The notes under the pieces: generated by a model
The model's input: only the letters and a program-made list of their open reading frames with translations
The model's database searches: none
Told to the model about the DNA's origin: nothing
Position numbers and translations under genes: made by a program
Shown: positions 29,123 through 38,646 of the stretch, one piece after another
Position numbering within the stretch: the stretch's first letter is position 1
Layout of the letters: every line of letters starts with the position of its first letter
Assembly (NCBI GenBank): GCA_022563255.1
Contig: JADFNS010000003.1
Span: 62,001-126,000, forward strand
From: Pseudomonadota bacterium
Lineage (GTDB): Bacteria > Pseudomonadota > Gammaproteobacteria > Steroidobacterales > Woeseiaceae
DNA: 64,000 nucleotides
Direction: 5' to 3'

Positions 29123-30478
29123 TCACTTACCGTCCTGAACCACATAGCGAGCGAGGCGGGCATCGAGTTCACGACGCGACAGCCAGTGACCTCGTAGCAT
29201 CACACCATGGATACGCTTGCTGTTTCTGATGTCGAGCAGCGGATTTGCGTTCAGCAAAATGAGGTCTGCTTGTTTGCCTTCGGCAACTATGCCCGTATTC
29301 GACTTGAGGAACTCGGCCACAGCGACCGTGCCCGTCCGCAGTGCTTCATACGGCGTCAGGCCGGCCGCCACCAACGCAACAAGTTCGCGGTGTATCGAAA
29401 ATCCTGGAACATTAAATACTTGCGGCGCATCGGAACCCAGCAGCAACCCGGCCCCGGATCGGTGCAGTTCAAGGACGATGCGCCGTCGCAATTCGATCGC
29501 CAGCGTCGCAGTTTCAAGGTCAAAACCACGTTCACTCGATTGCTTTTGTTTGGCGGCGACCCAGCTGTCGAGGTCGCTTGCAGAGACGTAACGCATCTCC
29601 GGTCGCCTCTTGAGCTCAATTACCGACGTAGCGTCAATGAGTTGCTCGACCAGGACTTGCGTTGGTACATTCCAGGTTCCCGCGGCGGCGGTCGCCGTCG
29701 CGAGCGCCGGAATCTGGCTGGCATCCAGTTCTTTGGCAAGCATGACGTCGAAAAATCCACCATATCCTCCTGCACCACCGCTGCTGGCTGGCAACAGCGC
29801 GGCAAAATATCCATCGAGGTGTTCGATCGTCGCCATTTTGAGCTGCAGCGCTTGTCGGACGCCCGCTGCGACCGGCACATGGCCGGCATACGGTATGCCG
29901 ATTTCATTCGCTGTCCTGGCCAGCGCCGCAAATTCCTCGGCATCAAGGCCCGGATGCACTTTGACGAAGTCGTAACCCGCCGCGTGCTGTTCAATAACTT
30001 GTTTGGCCGCGTCCAGCGGTCCTGACACGGAACGACCGTTCAACGACGGTCCGGACGTAATGAATCTCGGCCCGAACACCTCACCGCTCGCGAATCGTTC
30101 TCGCAGTGCGAGGTGTTCATATCGCCCGAGCATACCGCGTATCGTGGTGACACCATTCGCGATAAACAAGGTCACCAGTCTCTCGATTTGCGCCGTATCC
30201 GTGCCCGTAACATGCGCATGCATTTCGGCAAGACCCGGCATAAGAAATCGATCCGTGCCGTCCACGACCTCAGCGCCTTTGGGGACCGGCACGGTATCGA
30301 CGTGACCAATACGCGTAATCTTGCCCGACTGGACAACAACGGACTGTTCGGTCAGCACAATCTCCGCGGTCATGGGTATTACATTGACGTTGACGAACAC
30401 GGTCGTTTCGGCATGGACGGACATAACGCACAATCCGCATGCGCCTAACAGCAAGAATCCGTTTTTGAGAAAGTTCAT
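29123..30478 (-). CDS. Secreted amidohydrolase-family protein
   Basis: Signal peptide; FLMPGLAEMHAHVTG; LLLGSDAPQVFNVPGFSIHRELVALV; C-terminal GKQADLILLNANPL. Confidence 0.88.
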   Translation of the reverse strand: MNFLKNGFLLLGACGLCVMSVHAETTVFVNVNVIPMTAEIVLTEQSVVVQSGKITRIGHVDTVPVPKGAEVVDGTDRFLMPGLAEMHAHVTGTDTAQIERLVTLFIANGVTTIRGMLGRYEHLALRERFASGEVFGPRFITSGPSLNGRSVSGPLDAAKQVIEQHAAGYDFVKVHPGLDAEEFAALARTANEIGIPYAGHVPVAAGVRQALQLKMATIEHLDGYFAALLPASSGGAGGYGGFFDVMLAKELDASQIPALATATAAAGTWNVPTQVLVEQLIDATSVIELKRRPEMRYVSASDLDSWVAAKQKQSSERGFDLETATLAIELRRRIVLELHRSGAGLLLGSDAPQVFNVPGFSIHRELVALVAAGLTPYEALRTGTVAVAEFLKSNTGIVAEGKQADLILLNANPLLDIRNSKRIHGVMLRGHWLSRRELDARLARYVVQDGK

Positions 30479-30484
30479 CGCGCG

Positions 30485-31480
30485 CTATCCGGCCCGGGCG
30501 CGCCGGTACGGAGTGTCCATGACTTCGGCCATCGTGTCCGTCGCAATATTTCCGCCGCATACAATGACCACGATCTGCAAACCGGAAACATCCGCCGCTC
30601 GTGCGATCAGCCCGGCGATCGCAACACCGGCGGCTCCCTCGATTGGCGGGCCTTCGCGCTCCACATACAGGCGCATGGCGTTCGCGATCTGCGTCTCATC
30701 TACCAGCACGAACTCGTCGACGACCGCCTGATTCAGTGGAAAGGTAATGGCGCCTGCCTCGATACCGCCGGCTGTGCCGTCTGACAATGTCGGCTCACTG
30801 GGCAACTCCAGAATCTCGCCGGCCGCAATCGAATGGGCCATGACAGCGGACGCGGCGGGCTGGCAGCCGTAGACCCGGATGTTGGAATCGTGCGCCTTGA
30901 GGACGCTGCCAACACCACCAATCAGCCCGCCGCCACCGACGGCGATGAAAGCCGCATCGACATCGGGCAATTGCTCAATGATCTCAACGCCACAGCTTCC
31001 CTGTCCGGCAATGACTTGTTCATCGTTATACGGCGACAAATAAAACATGCCTTTTCTGTCCGCGTATTCGCGCGCATGTTGTTCTGTGTACAGGCCGTCG
31101 GTCCCAAAGAACCGCACTTCACCGCCAAAGCCGCGAATCGCAGCGATTTTTACTGCAGACGTTTTCTGCGGTACGAAAATCACGCCCGTAATGCCCAATT
31201 TACGCATTGCGCAGGCGACGGCCGCACCGTGATTGCCACTCGACGCCGTAACACAACCTTTGGCGCGCTGCTCGTCAGTCAGTGTCATCAGGCGGTTCAA
31301 GGCGCCGCGCATTTTGAAAGATCCCGTAGTCTGCAGGTTCTCGAGTTTGAAAAAAACGTTCGCACCGAGCGCGTCGCTGAACGCCTTTGAGCGAGTCAGC
31401 GCGGTGCGCTCAACAGTTGCGCCGATCCGCGCCGCAGCGATCGCCGCGCTCTCAGCCATTTTCCGGATCAGATCACTCAC
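30485..31480 (-). CDS. PLP-dependent threonine/serine dehydratase
   Basis: SFKMRGALNRLMTL (PLP Lys), TASSGNHGAAVACAMRKLG, IAVGGGGLIGGVGSVLK. Confidence 0.9.
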   Translation of the reverse strand: MSDLIRKMAESAAIAAARIGATVERTALTRSKAFSDALGANVFFKLENLQTTGSFKMRGALNRLMTLTDEQRAKGCVTASSGNHGAAVACAMRKLGITGVIFVPQKTSAVKIAAIRGFGGEVRFFGTDGLYTEQHAREYADRKGMFYLSPYNDEQVIAGQGSCGVEIIEQLPDVDAAFIAVGGGGLIGGVGSVLKAHDSNIRVYGCQPAASAVMAHSIAAGEILELPSEPTLSDGTAGGIEAGAITFPLNQAVVDEFVLVDETQIANAMRLYVEREGPPIEGAAGVAIAGLIARAADVSGLQIVVIVCGGNIATDTMAEVMDTPYRRARAG

Positions 31481-31702
31481 CCGTCCAATCTAGCGCAATG
31501 CCAACAAAAGGTCACAGATCAGCCACAAAGCAGGCAAATAATTTGATTTAACAATAAGTTACAAATCTCTGGATTACGTTGCGCGGGTCCGCGCGCTGTG
31601 CAACGATGGCAATTCGATTGAAAAAGGCACAGCTGTTGAAAGGCAGCGTCGCAAAACCACCGGTCTACGGGTACTTGCACCTATGACAGCGGAGTCACCA
31701 AT

Positions 31703-33055
31703 ATGAAGCCACAAGGATTTCGTGATACGGGCAGATTTGTTCACCGTCCGGCACGTCCTGGTATCTGCACACCGACAAATCTCGCACACCTTACGCGTTG
31801 CCTCAGCCACGACGCGAACATCGCTTTACCGGTACGCCCCCGGGGCGCCGGAACCGCAGTAACAGACTGTAGCGTGAGCACGTCGGGAACGGTCATCGAT
31901 ATGACCCGCTTCGATCGGATCATCCACATTGACACGCACGAACAAACCGTAACCGCGGAAGCCGGTGTGCGATTGGGCGCACTGGTTGCCGCACTGGCGG
32001 CGAAAGATCTGGAACTTGTCGGCAGCTTTGATCAAACCGAGCGAACGCTCGGCGGCGCGCTCGCCGCGCCGTGTATGGGGCCTGGAATCGGCGACCATAC
32101 CTCATTTCTCTCCGCCCAGGTCATCGGCATGAAATTGGTGACTGCCGGCGGGAAAGTCATGAGAGTCTCGGAAACGCAAAAGCATCTATTGGGCGCAATG
32201 CGCCTGAGCTATGGAATGCTGGGCGTTATTTACGAGGTGACATTACGAGTACGGTCGATATCGACATTTTCTGCCAATCACCGCAGCATGAACATTGAGA
32301 CCTTTGCGCAGGTCTGCGACCGACTGGCAAGCGGCAATGTTGGGCTCAAGTTTTACCTCCTGCCTTATCGAGATCAGGTGTACCTGGATTTGCGTCATTA
32401 CGAAAATTCGCAGCACAGTACGTTTCCGATTCCCTGGAGGATAAAGAATTGGGGCGAGAGCACAGTGCTCCCCAATGTATTCAAATCACTAAATCGTGTA
32501 TTGCCCATACCGTCTGTTCGCTATCGTTTGATCGATTCGATATCGGCAGCAACGCATGGACTTGTGAATTCGAGACTCGTAAGAAATGGCAATAACGTCA
32601 CGGCAAGCGGGCAGCGTCGCCGCAGAAAATCACGCGGACTTCTATATTCGACCTGGTGTTTTCCGGCCTCTGACTTTTCGTTGGTAGTAAAAGCGTACGC
32701 TAATTTCTGCCAGGAAACCTTTCTGCGCACGACTTACCGTTGTGATATGCCCGCGGTCGGTCACCGCATTGCACGGGATTGCTCTGCATTGCTGTCGCCC
32801 TCATTTGACGAGCCGCTGATTGCCCTGCAATCCGTTTCGACACAGCGTCGTGGATGGGATGGTTTTGTTCTCGACCTTTCCGAATTCGCCGAAAACTGGG
32901 GCGGCATTCCGTTGTTCAATCAGACGCTGGCCACGCGTGCAGACTATGTGTCCCAAACCTATGCCGGCAGGATGGAGCTCTTTCGCAAGATTCGCCGCCA
33001 ACTGGACCCCAGGAAGCGCTTGCTGAACCCGTTTCTCGCCCGCCACTTCGAGTAA
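31703..33055 (+). CDS. FAD-linked oxidoreductase (D-arabinono-1,4-lactone oxidase family)
   Basis: FAD_binding_4-like GAGTAVTDCSVSTSGTVIDMTRFDRIIHID; C-terminal LDPRKRLLNPFLARHF. Confidence 0.82.
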   Translation: MKPQGFRDTGRFVHRPARPGICTPTNLAHLTRCLSHDANIALPVRPRGAGTAVTDCSVSTSGTVIDMTRFDRIIHIDTHEQTVTAEAGVRLGALVAALAAKDLELVGSFDQTERTLGGALAAPCMGPGIGDHTSFLSAQVIGMKLVTAGGKVMRVSETQKHLLGAMRLSYGMLGVIYEVTLRVRSISTFSANHRSMNIETFAQVCDRLASGNVGLKFYLLPYRDQVYLDLRHYENSQHSTFPIPWRIKNWGESTVLPNVFKSLNRVLPIPSVRYRLIDSISAATHGLVNSRLVRNGNNVTASGQRRRRKSRGLLYSTWCFPASDFSLVVKAYANFCQETFLRTTYRCDMPAVGHRIARDCSALLSPSFDEPLIALQSVSTQRRGWDGFVLDLSEFAENWGGIPLFNQTLATRADYVSQTYAGRMELFRKIRRQLDPRKRLLNPFLARHFE

Positions 33056-33209
33056 TGGTCCACATCGTAAAGTATTCATGAGAAAATCAATCCAAATCCT
33101 CCCTTCGCGCATCTAATACTCAGGCAGCGAGGGAGCTGCGTGAAGTTAAGCGCTAACCAATGGATTGTAATGGCATCGGATAATCGCAAAGAGATTGTGA
33201 GCTTTTCCC

Positions 33210-33251
33210 TTGCACCAGACCGATATAGTGTTATACTTCACTACAACACTA
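33210..33251 (+). promoter_or_regulatory. Sigma-70-type promoter overlapped by an inverted-repeat operator, upstream of the RND operon
   Basis: TTGCAC (33210-33215)-N16-TATACT (33232-33237); perfect 7-bp IR TAGTGTT (33226-33232)/AACACTA (33245-33251). Confidence 0.55.
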
Positions 33252-33272
33252 AATTAGGTAAGTATTGAGACC

Positions 33273-34349
33273 ATGAAAAAGAACACACGAATAACGGCCA
33301 CGATGATCGCAATCGTTACCGCTTCCTCTGTCGCCGGCTGCGGAGTCGGCAAGGCCAGCATTGCTGATGGCGACAGCGTGCAGGCCGCGCGCGTTCCCGT
33401 TGAAGTCACGCAGCCGTATCACTCTGACATTTACGCGACCTACGCGACCAGCGCTACGCTTGCCGCAGACGCCGACGCCCGGATCAGCGCCCGCGTGCCC
33501 GGCGACGTCGTCGAACTGCTGGTTGAAGAAGGCGACCATGTGGAAGCCGGACAAATACTGGCGCGCCTCGACGGCGAGCGTCTGCGCCTCGATATGCTTG
33601 CCGCGAGAGCTGAGCTCCAGCGCGCCGAGAAAGAATACGAGCGCAACACGGATTTATACGATCGCGGCCTGATCAGCGCGTCAACGTACGATGGTCTGAA
33701 ATTCACACTCGCCGCACTGATGGCGACCTACAACATCAAAGTTCTTGATTACGATTACGCGAACATCCGCGCAACGATTTCGGGCGTGGTCGCGACGCGC
33801 GAAATAAAGCTCGGTGAGAATCTCAGCGTCGGCCAGGTCGCATTCCAAATTACCGATACTTCAGAACTGATTGCGTACCTGCAGATTCCGCAAGCGGAAC
33901 TGCGAAAATTTGCTGCTGGTCATGCCGCAACAGTCGTAGTGGCTTCGATGCCAGGCACGAAAATTTCGGCGACAATCGTACGCGTCAGCCCCACCATCGA
34001 CGCACGCAACGGAACATTTCGCGCGACGGCTATCATAGACAATTCTGCCGGCAATCTGGCGCCAGGCATGTTTGGACAGTTCACGATCGCGTATGAAAAA
34101 CATGACCATGCCCTGGTCATTCCAGCGCACGCCTTGCTTGACGAAGACGATGAAACTACGGTCTATGTGGTCGACAATGGAGAAGTCGCGCGCCGAACCG
34201 TAGAAACAGGCATCAGAAGTGACGGGGTCGTGGAAATTCTTGCAGGTCTGACGAACTCCGATCAAATTGTGGTCGTGGGGCAATCCAGCCTGCGCAATGG
34301 CAGCAAAGTGCTCGCAAGCACAGCAAGTACGGATCAGTCCACCGGCTGA
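33273..34349 (+). CDS. RND efflux periplasmic adaptor (membrane fusion protein) 1
   Basis: Lipoprotein N-terminus (VAGCG), ARVPGDVVELLVEEGDHVEAGQILARLDGERLRLD lipoyl/hairpin region. Confidence 0.92.
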   Translation: MKKNTRITATMIAIVTASSVAGCGVGKASIADGDSVQAARVPVEVTQPYHSDIYATYATSATLAADADARISARVPGDVVELLVEEGDHVEAGQILARLDGERLRLDMLAARAELQRAEKEYERNTDLYDRGLISASTYDGLKFTLAALMATYNIKVLDYDYANIRATISGVVATREIKLGENLSVGQVAFQITDTSELIAYLQIPQAELRKFAAGHAATVVVASMPGTKISATIVRVSPTIDARNGTFRATAIIDNSAGNLAPGMFGQFTIAYEKHDHALVIPAHALLDEDDETTVYVVDNGEVARRTVETGIRSDGVVEILAGLTNSDQIVVVGQSSLRNGSKVLASTASTDQSTG

Positions 34350-34414
34350 CCGCCCGCCCGCCGCAGGCTCACGCAGAAAGAGCCGCTCGACAGGGAACCT
34401 GAAGGGAGAAATTC

Positions 34415-35482
34415 ATGAAGCTGTACCGCGCTGGCCCAATTACCCTCGCGTGCGTTTTGCTGCTGGGGGCGTGTCAGCAGGGAAGCGGCACAGGAGAAAA
34501 CTCTGACGAAGAGGACGAAACACCTCCGGTCCCGGTCGAGACCAACACTCCTGTTCGCGGCGATATCTACGCGGTGTACTCTGGAACGGCACCCATCGAA
34601 GCGTTTGCCGAGGCCGATGTAGTCGCCAAAGTAGACGGTGAAATTCGCGAGCTGCTCGTCGAAGAAGGCGACATGGTCCTGAGCAAGCAGATCCTGGCAA
34701 GACTTGACGGCGACCGTCTGCGCCTGCAACGAAATGAGTCGCGGGCCCGCCTCAAGAAAATGCAGCGCGATTTTGCGCGTAACAAGGAGCTGCAGGAGCG
34801 AGGCCTGATCAGTGAAGGAGACTTTGAGAAGCTGCAGTACGACCTGCAGGCGCTCGAAGCATCCTACAATCTCGCCAGCCTTGAACTCAATTACACACAG
34901 ATTCGGGCTCCGATAAACGGCGTCGTATCTGAACGCTATGTCAAACTGGGAAACGTCATCAAGACCGGTGACTCGTTATTCCGCGTTACCAGTCTGGATC
35001 CTCTCGTTGCCTACATCTACATCCCGGAACGCGAATTTCGCCGCATCTCCGCGGGACAGCCAGTGCACATCAGTATCGACGCGCTGGATGGACCTCCACT
35101 GGTCACAACGGTGACGCGAATCAGCCCGATCGTGGACCCGGACACGGGAACATTTAAAACCACAATTGAAATACACGGTTCCGAAGGTCGCATAAAGCCC
35201 GGCATGTTCGGGCGTATGAATATTATTTACGACAAACATGAGAATGTACTGCAGATTCCGCGCAGGGCCATTATTGAGCGCACCGGAACGACGTCCGTTT
35301 TCGTTGTTGAAAAAGAAGTCGCCATTCGCAAGCAAGTAAAGATCGGCTACAGCAACGAAGGGATGGTTGAAATCACCGCCGGACTCACCGACGGAGAGCA
35401 CGTCATCACCATTGGCCACCTCGGCCTAAAAGACGAATCGAAGGTCGTCGTGATTAATGCCCCGTCCGAGGACGTCGAATAA
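34415..35482 (+). CDS. RND efflux periplasmic adaptor (membrane fusion protein) 2
   Basis: LLLGACQQ lipobox; VDGEIRELLVEEGDMVLSKQILARLDGDRLRLQ; paralog of the preceding gene. Confidence 0.92.
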   Translation: MKLYRAGPITLACVLLLGACQQGSGTGENSDEEDETPPVPVETNTPVRGDIYAVYSGTAPIEAFAEADVVAKVDGEIRELLVEEGDMVLSKQILARLDGDRLRLQRNESRARLKKMQRDFARNKELQERGLISEGDFEKLQYDLQALEASYNLASLELNYTQIRAPINGVVSERYVKLGNVIKTGDSLFRVTSLDPLVAYIYIPEREFRRISAGQPVHISIDALDGPPLVTTVTRISPIVDPDTGTFKTTIEIHGSEGRIKPGMFGRMNIIYDKHENVLQIPRRAIIERTGTTSVFVVEKEVAIRKQVKIGYSNEGMVEITAGLTDGEHVITIGHLGLKDESKVVVINAPSEDVE

Positions 35483-38400
35483 TGCGGCGACTGATTGAAA
35501 TCGCGACGGAACGGCGCGTCACGATCGTTATGCTGATGACCGCGATCGTCTTGTTCGGCATGGTGTCGCTCGCTCGCCTGAAACTCAACCTGCTTCCTGA
35601 CATTTCCTATCCTACGCTCACCGTCCGCGCCGAACTCATCGGAGCTGCGCCGGCCGAAGTCGAAAATCTTTTGACCAAGCCAATTGAAGAGGCCGTCGGT
35701 GTCGTGCGAAACGTTCGCCTGGTGCGGTCCGTTTCCCGCTCAGCACAAACAGACGTAACGATCGAGTTCCTCTGGGGCACTGACATGGACATCGCCGGGG
35801 TCGATATCAGGGAAAAACTCGACATTCTCACCCTGCCGCTGGAGGCCAGCCGCCCCTTGCTGCTGCGTTTCGACCCATCGTCTGAGCCGATCGTGAGGCT
35901 GGGTCTTCTTTACAAAGAGAGCTCCGGTATCGATGTAGGAGAGGCGCAACTCAAAGCATTGCGGCGCCTGGCGGAGGAGCGGATCAAAACGGACCTCGAA
36001 TCCGAGGAAGGGACGGCTGCTGTCAAAGTGAGCGGCGGACTCGAAGACGAAATCCAAATTCGAGTAGACACGCAAAAACTGGCGCAGCTGAATATCAGCA
36101 TCAAGCAAATCGCCAGCCGAATTCGTGCGGAAAACGTCAACCTTTCCGGTGGCCGCCTGGAAGAAGGGGAGCAGCGCTATCTGGTGCGAACAATCAACGA
36201 ATTCGAGGACGTCGAGGCGTTCGGCGACGCGATCATAGCCTATGTCGCGGAGCGACCCGTCTACCTGCGCGACGTCGCAACGATCGAACACGGCTATAAA
36301 GATCGCGAAGCGATTACGCGCGTTATGGGTCAGGAATCAGTAGAACTCGCAATCTACAAAGAAGGCGACGCCAATACCGTGCAGGTGGCAAACCGGATTC
36401 AGCAGCGCCTGCAAGAACTACGCGAAACACTGCCCGATGAATTCGAACTCATTACTATTTACGACCAATCCACGTTCATTTCTTCCGCCGTCAATAACGT
36501 TCGCCTCGCCGCAATACTCGGCGGAATTATTGCAATATTCGTGCTTTATGGTTTCCTGCGAGACGCACGCGCTACCACCATCATCAGCATTGCGATTCCG
36601 GTCTCCGTCATCGGCACATTCCTGCTGATGTACACAAACAACATCTCTTTGAACATCATGTCGTTGGGCGGTATTGCGCTAGCGGTAGGCATGCTTGTCG
36701 ATAACTCGATAGTCGTGCTGGAAAATATTGTGCGCAAGAAAGAGCAGGGGCAAAATACGCTCGACGCTGCACGCAACGGCACGAGTGAGGTTTCTTCTGC
36801 CATAGTCGCGTCAACGCTCACAACGATCGCTGTGTTTTTCCCTATGGTTTTTATCAGCGGTATAGCGGGGCAGTTGTTTAAAGATCAGGCGCTAACCGTA
36901 AGCTTTGCGCTCGTGTTTTCGCTGATCGTCGCTCTGACGCTCATTCCAATGCTCGCGTCACTCGGCGGCCGCAGCCGTTACGACGATGGCGGCGGTAGCG
37001 ATGCCGTCAACTGGTTTACCAGGTCCGTCGCTTATGTGGTACGGATGTTTGGGTACGTATTCTCCAGAATCCGTTTCTTGTTTTGGGTGATTCTCTGGGT
37101 GCCGACCTGGCTGCTGCAACGATTCTACCGGTCGATTTCGGCAATTTATCCAGGCCTGCTCCGCTGGTCCCTGGCCCATAGAATGACCGTGGTATTGGTC
37201 GCGCTCGCTCTGTTCGGCGCGACAATGTCGCTCGTGCCCCGTCTCGGAACAGAGCTGATACCGCAATTCTCGCAAGGTGAGTTCAATGTCGACTTGCGAC
37301 TGCCGCCTGGAATGCCTTTATCCGCAACCGACAACGCCATACAAGTCGCTCAAAAAGCGGCGACCAACATTGCCGCAGTTGAACTCAACTACTCGGTTGC
37401 AGGCACCGGAAACCGGCTGGACGCGAATTCCGTCGACGCGGGTGATAATACCGGAACGTTGAGCATCAAGCTTGGCTCCGGCGCCAGCCGCGAAGATGAG
37501 AACCGGACGATGAACGCGATGCGTGACGAGTTGTCACGACTGCCCGGCGTACAATACGAGTTCACCCGACCGTCACTGTTGTCTTTCGCCAGTCCATTGC
37601 AGATAGAAATTTCCGGCTACGATCTTGCCAGTCTTGCCCGCGTCAGCAAACTGATCATGGAAGAGATGGCGACGTCGGATCGCTTTACCGACATCAAGAC
37701 TACGGTTGAACGCGGCAATCCTGAAATTCAAATCGTTTTCGACCAGGAGCGCGCCGCAAAACTTGGCCTCGCTGTTCGCGATATCGCCAATAGCGTTGTC
37801 GCCAACGTGCGCGGCGAACTCGCTACCCGCTACACCTGGCGCAACAGAAAAATTGATGTTCTGGTACGCAGCATCGATACGAGAAAGTCGAGCATCGAAG
37901 AAATCCGCCGGCTGATTATCAACCCGACTTCCGAGCGCCCGGTGACGTTGGACGCCGTCGCAGACATTACTGTATCGGCAGGTCCATCTGAAATTCGCAG
38001 AGTGGCTCAGGAGCGCGTTGCGATCATCACCGCAAACCTCGCATACGGCGATCTGGGCGCTGCGGCTGCCGCAGCAGGCAAGATCGTAAGCCGCACGCCG
38101 ATGCCAGTGGGCGTCACGGCGATCATATCCGGGCAGAGCGATGAAATGCAGGACTCCTTTCGCTCCATGCGATTCGCGCTGGCGCTCGCAATATTCTTAG
38201 TGTACCTGGTCATGGCCTCGCAATTCGAATCCCTGCTCCACCCGCTCGTCATTTTGTCTACGATTCCGTTGGCCCTGGTGGGCGCCGTACTCGCACTTTT
38301 CATCACGGGCACGACGGTGAATGTCGTTGCGTTCATAGGGGTCATAATGCTCGCCGGAATCGTCGTCAACAATGCGATCGTATTGGTCGACCTGATAAAC

Positions 38401-38646
38401 CAGTTGCGCGCCGCGGGCGCAGAACTGCTGGACGCGATCCTCGAGGCTGGCAGCGCCCGACTGCGCCCGATACTGATGACGTCCCTGACGACAGCTCTCG
38501 GTTTGCTGCCAATGGCGATGGGATTTGGTGAAGGTTCTGAGGTTCGTACTCCAATGGCGATTACCGTGATCGGCGGTCTCACGGTTTCGACACTTTTGAC
38601 GCTGCTCGTAATCCCGGTCGTCTACTCCTTGATGGATCGAAAGTGA
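35482..38646 (+). CDS. RND efflux transporter permease 1
   Basis: 1054 aa AcrB-like; LGGIALAVGMLVDNSIVVLENIVR; 1-nt stop/start overlap (TAATG) with the adaptor gene. Confidence 0.95.
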   Translation: MRRLIEIATERRVTIVMLMTAIVLFGMVSLARLKLNLLPDISYPTLTVRAELIGAAPAEVENLLTKPIEEAVGVVRNVRLVRSVSRSAQTDVTIEFLWGTDMDIAGVDIREKLDILTLPLEASRPLLLRFDPSSEPIVRLGLLYKESSGIDVGEAQLKALRRLAEERIKTDLESEEGTAAVKVSGGLEDEIQIRVDTQKLAQLNISIKQIASRIRAENVNLSGGRLEEGEQRYLVRTINEFEDVEAFGDAIIAYVAERPVYLRDVATIEHGYKDREAITRVMGQESVELAIYKEGDANTVQVANRIQQRLQELRETLPDEFELITIYDQSTFISSAVNNVRLAAILGGIIAIFVLYGFLRDARATTIISIAIPVSVIGTFLLMYTNNISLNIMSLGGIALAVGMLVDNSIVVLENIVRKKEQGQNTLDAARNGTSEVSSAIVASTLTTIAVFFPMVFISGIAGQLFKDQALTVSFALVFSLIVALTLIPMLASLGGRSRYDDGGGSDAVNWFTRSVAYVVRMFGYVFSRIRFLFWVILWVPTWLLQRFYRSISAIYPGLLRWSLAHRMTVVLVALALFGATMSLVPRLGTELIPQFSQGEFNVDLRLPPGMPLSATDNAIQVAQKAATNIAAVELNYSVAGTGNRLDANSVDAGDNTGTLSIKLGSGASREDENRTMNAMRDELSRLPGVQYEFTRPSLLSFASPLQIEISGYDLASLARVSKLIMEEMATSDRFTDIKTTVERGNPEIQIVFDQERAAKLGLAVRDIANSVVANVRGELATRYTWRNRKIDVLVRSIDTRKSSIEEIRRLIINPTSERPVTLDAVADITVSAGPSEIRRVAQERVAIITANLAYGDLGAAAAAAGKIVSRTPMPVGVTAIISGQSDEMQDSFRSMRFALALAIFLVYLVMASQFESLLHPLVILSTIPLALVGAVLALFITGTTVNVVAFIGVIMLAGIVVNNAIVLVDLINQLRAAGAELLDAILEAGSARLRPILMTSLTTALGLLPMAMGFGEGSEVRTPMAITVIGGLTVSTLLTLLVIPVVYSLMDRK

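Noticed and set aside
29207-30025. 272-aa plus-strand ORF
   Set aside because: Antisense to a convincing secreted amidohydrolase gene.
31577-31606. CGTTGC...GCAACG inverted repeat upstream of the FAD oxidoreductase
   Set aside because: No adjoining T-run, promoter match or repeat partner; could be chance in GC-rich sequence.
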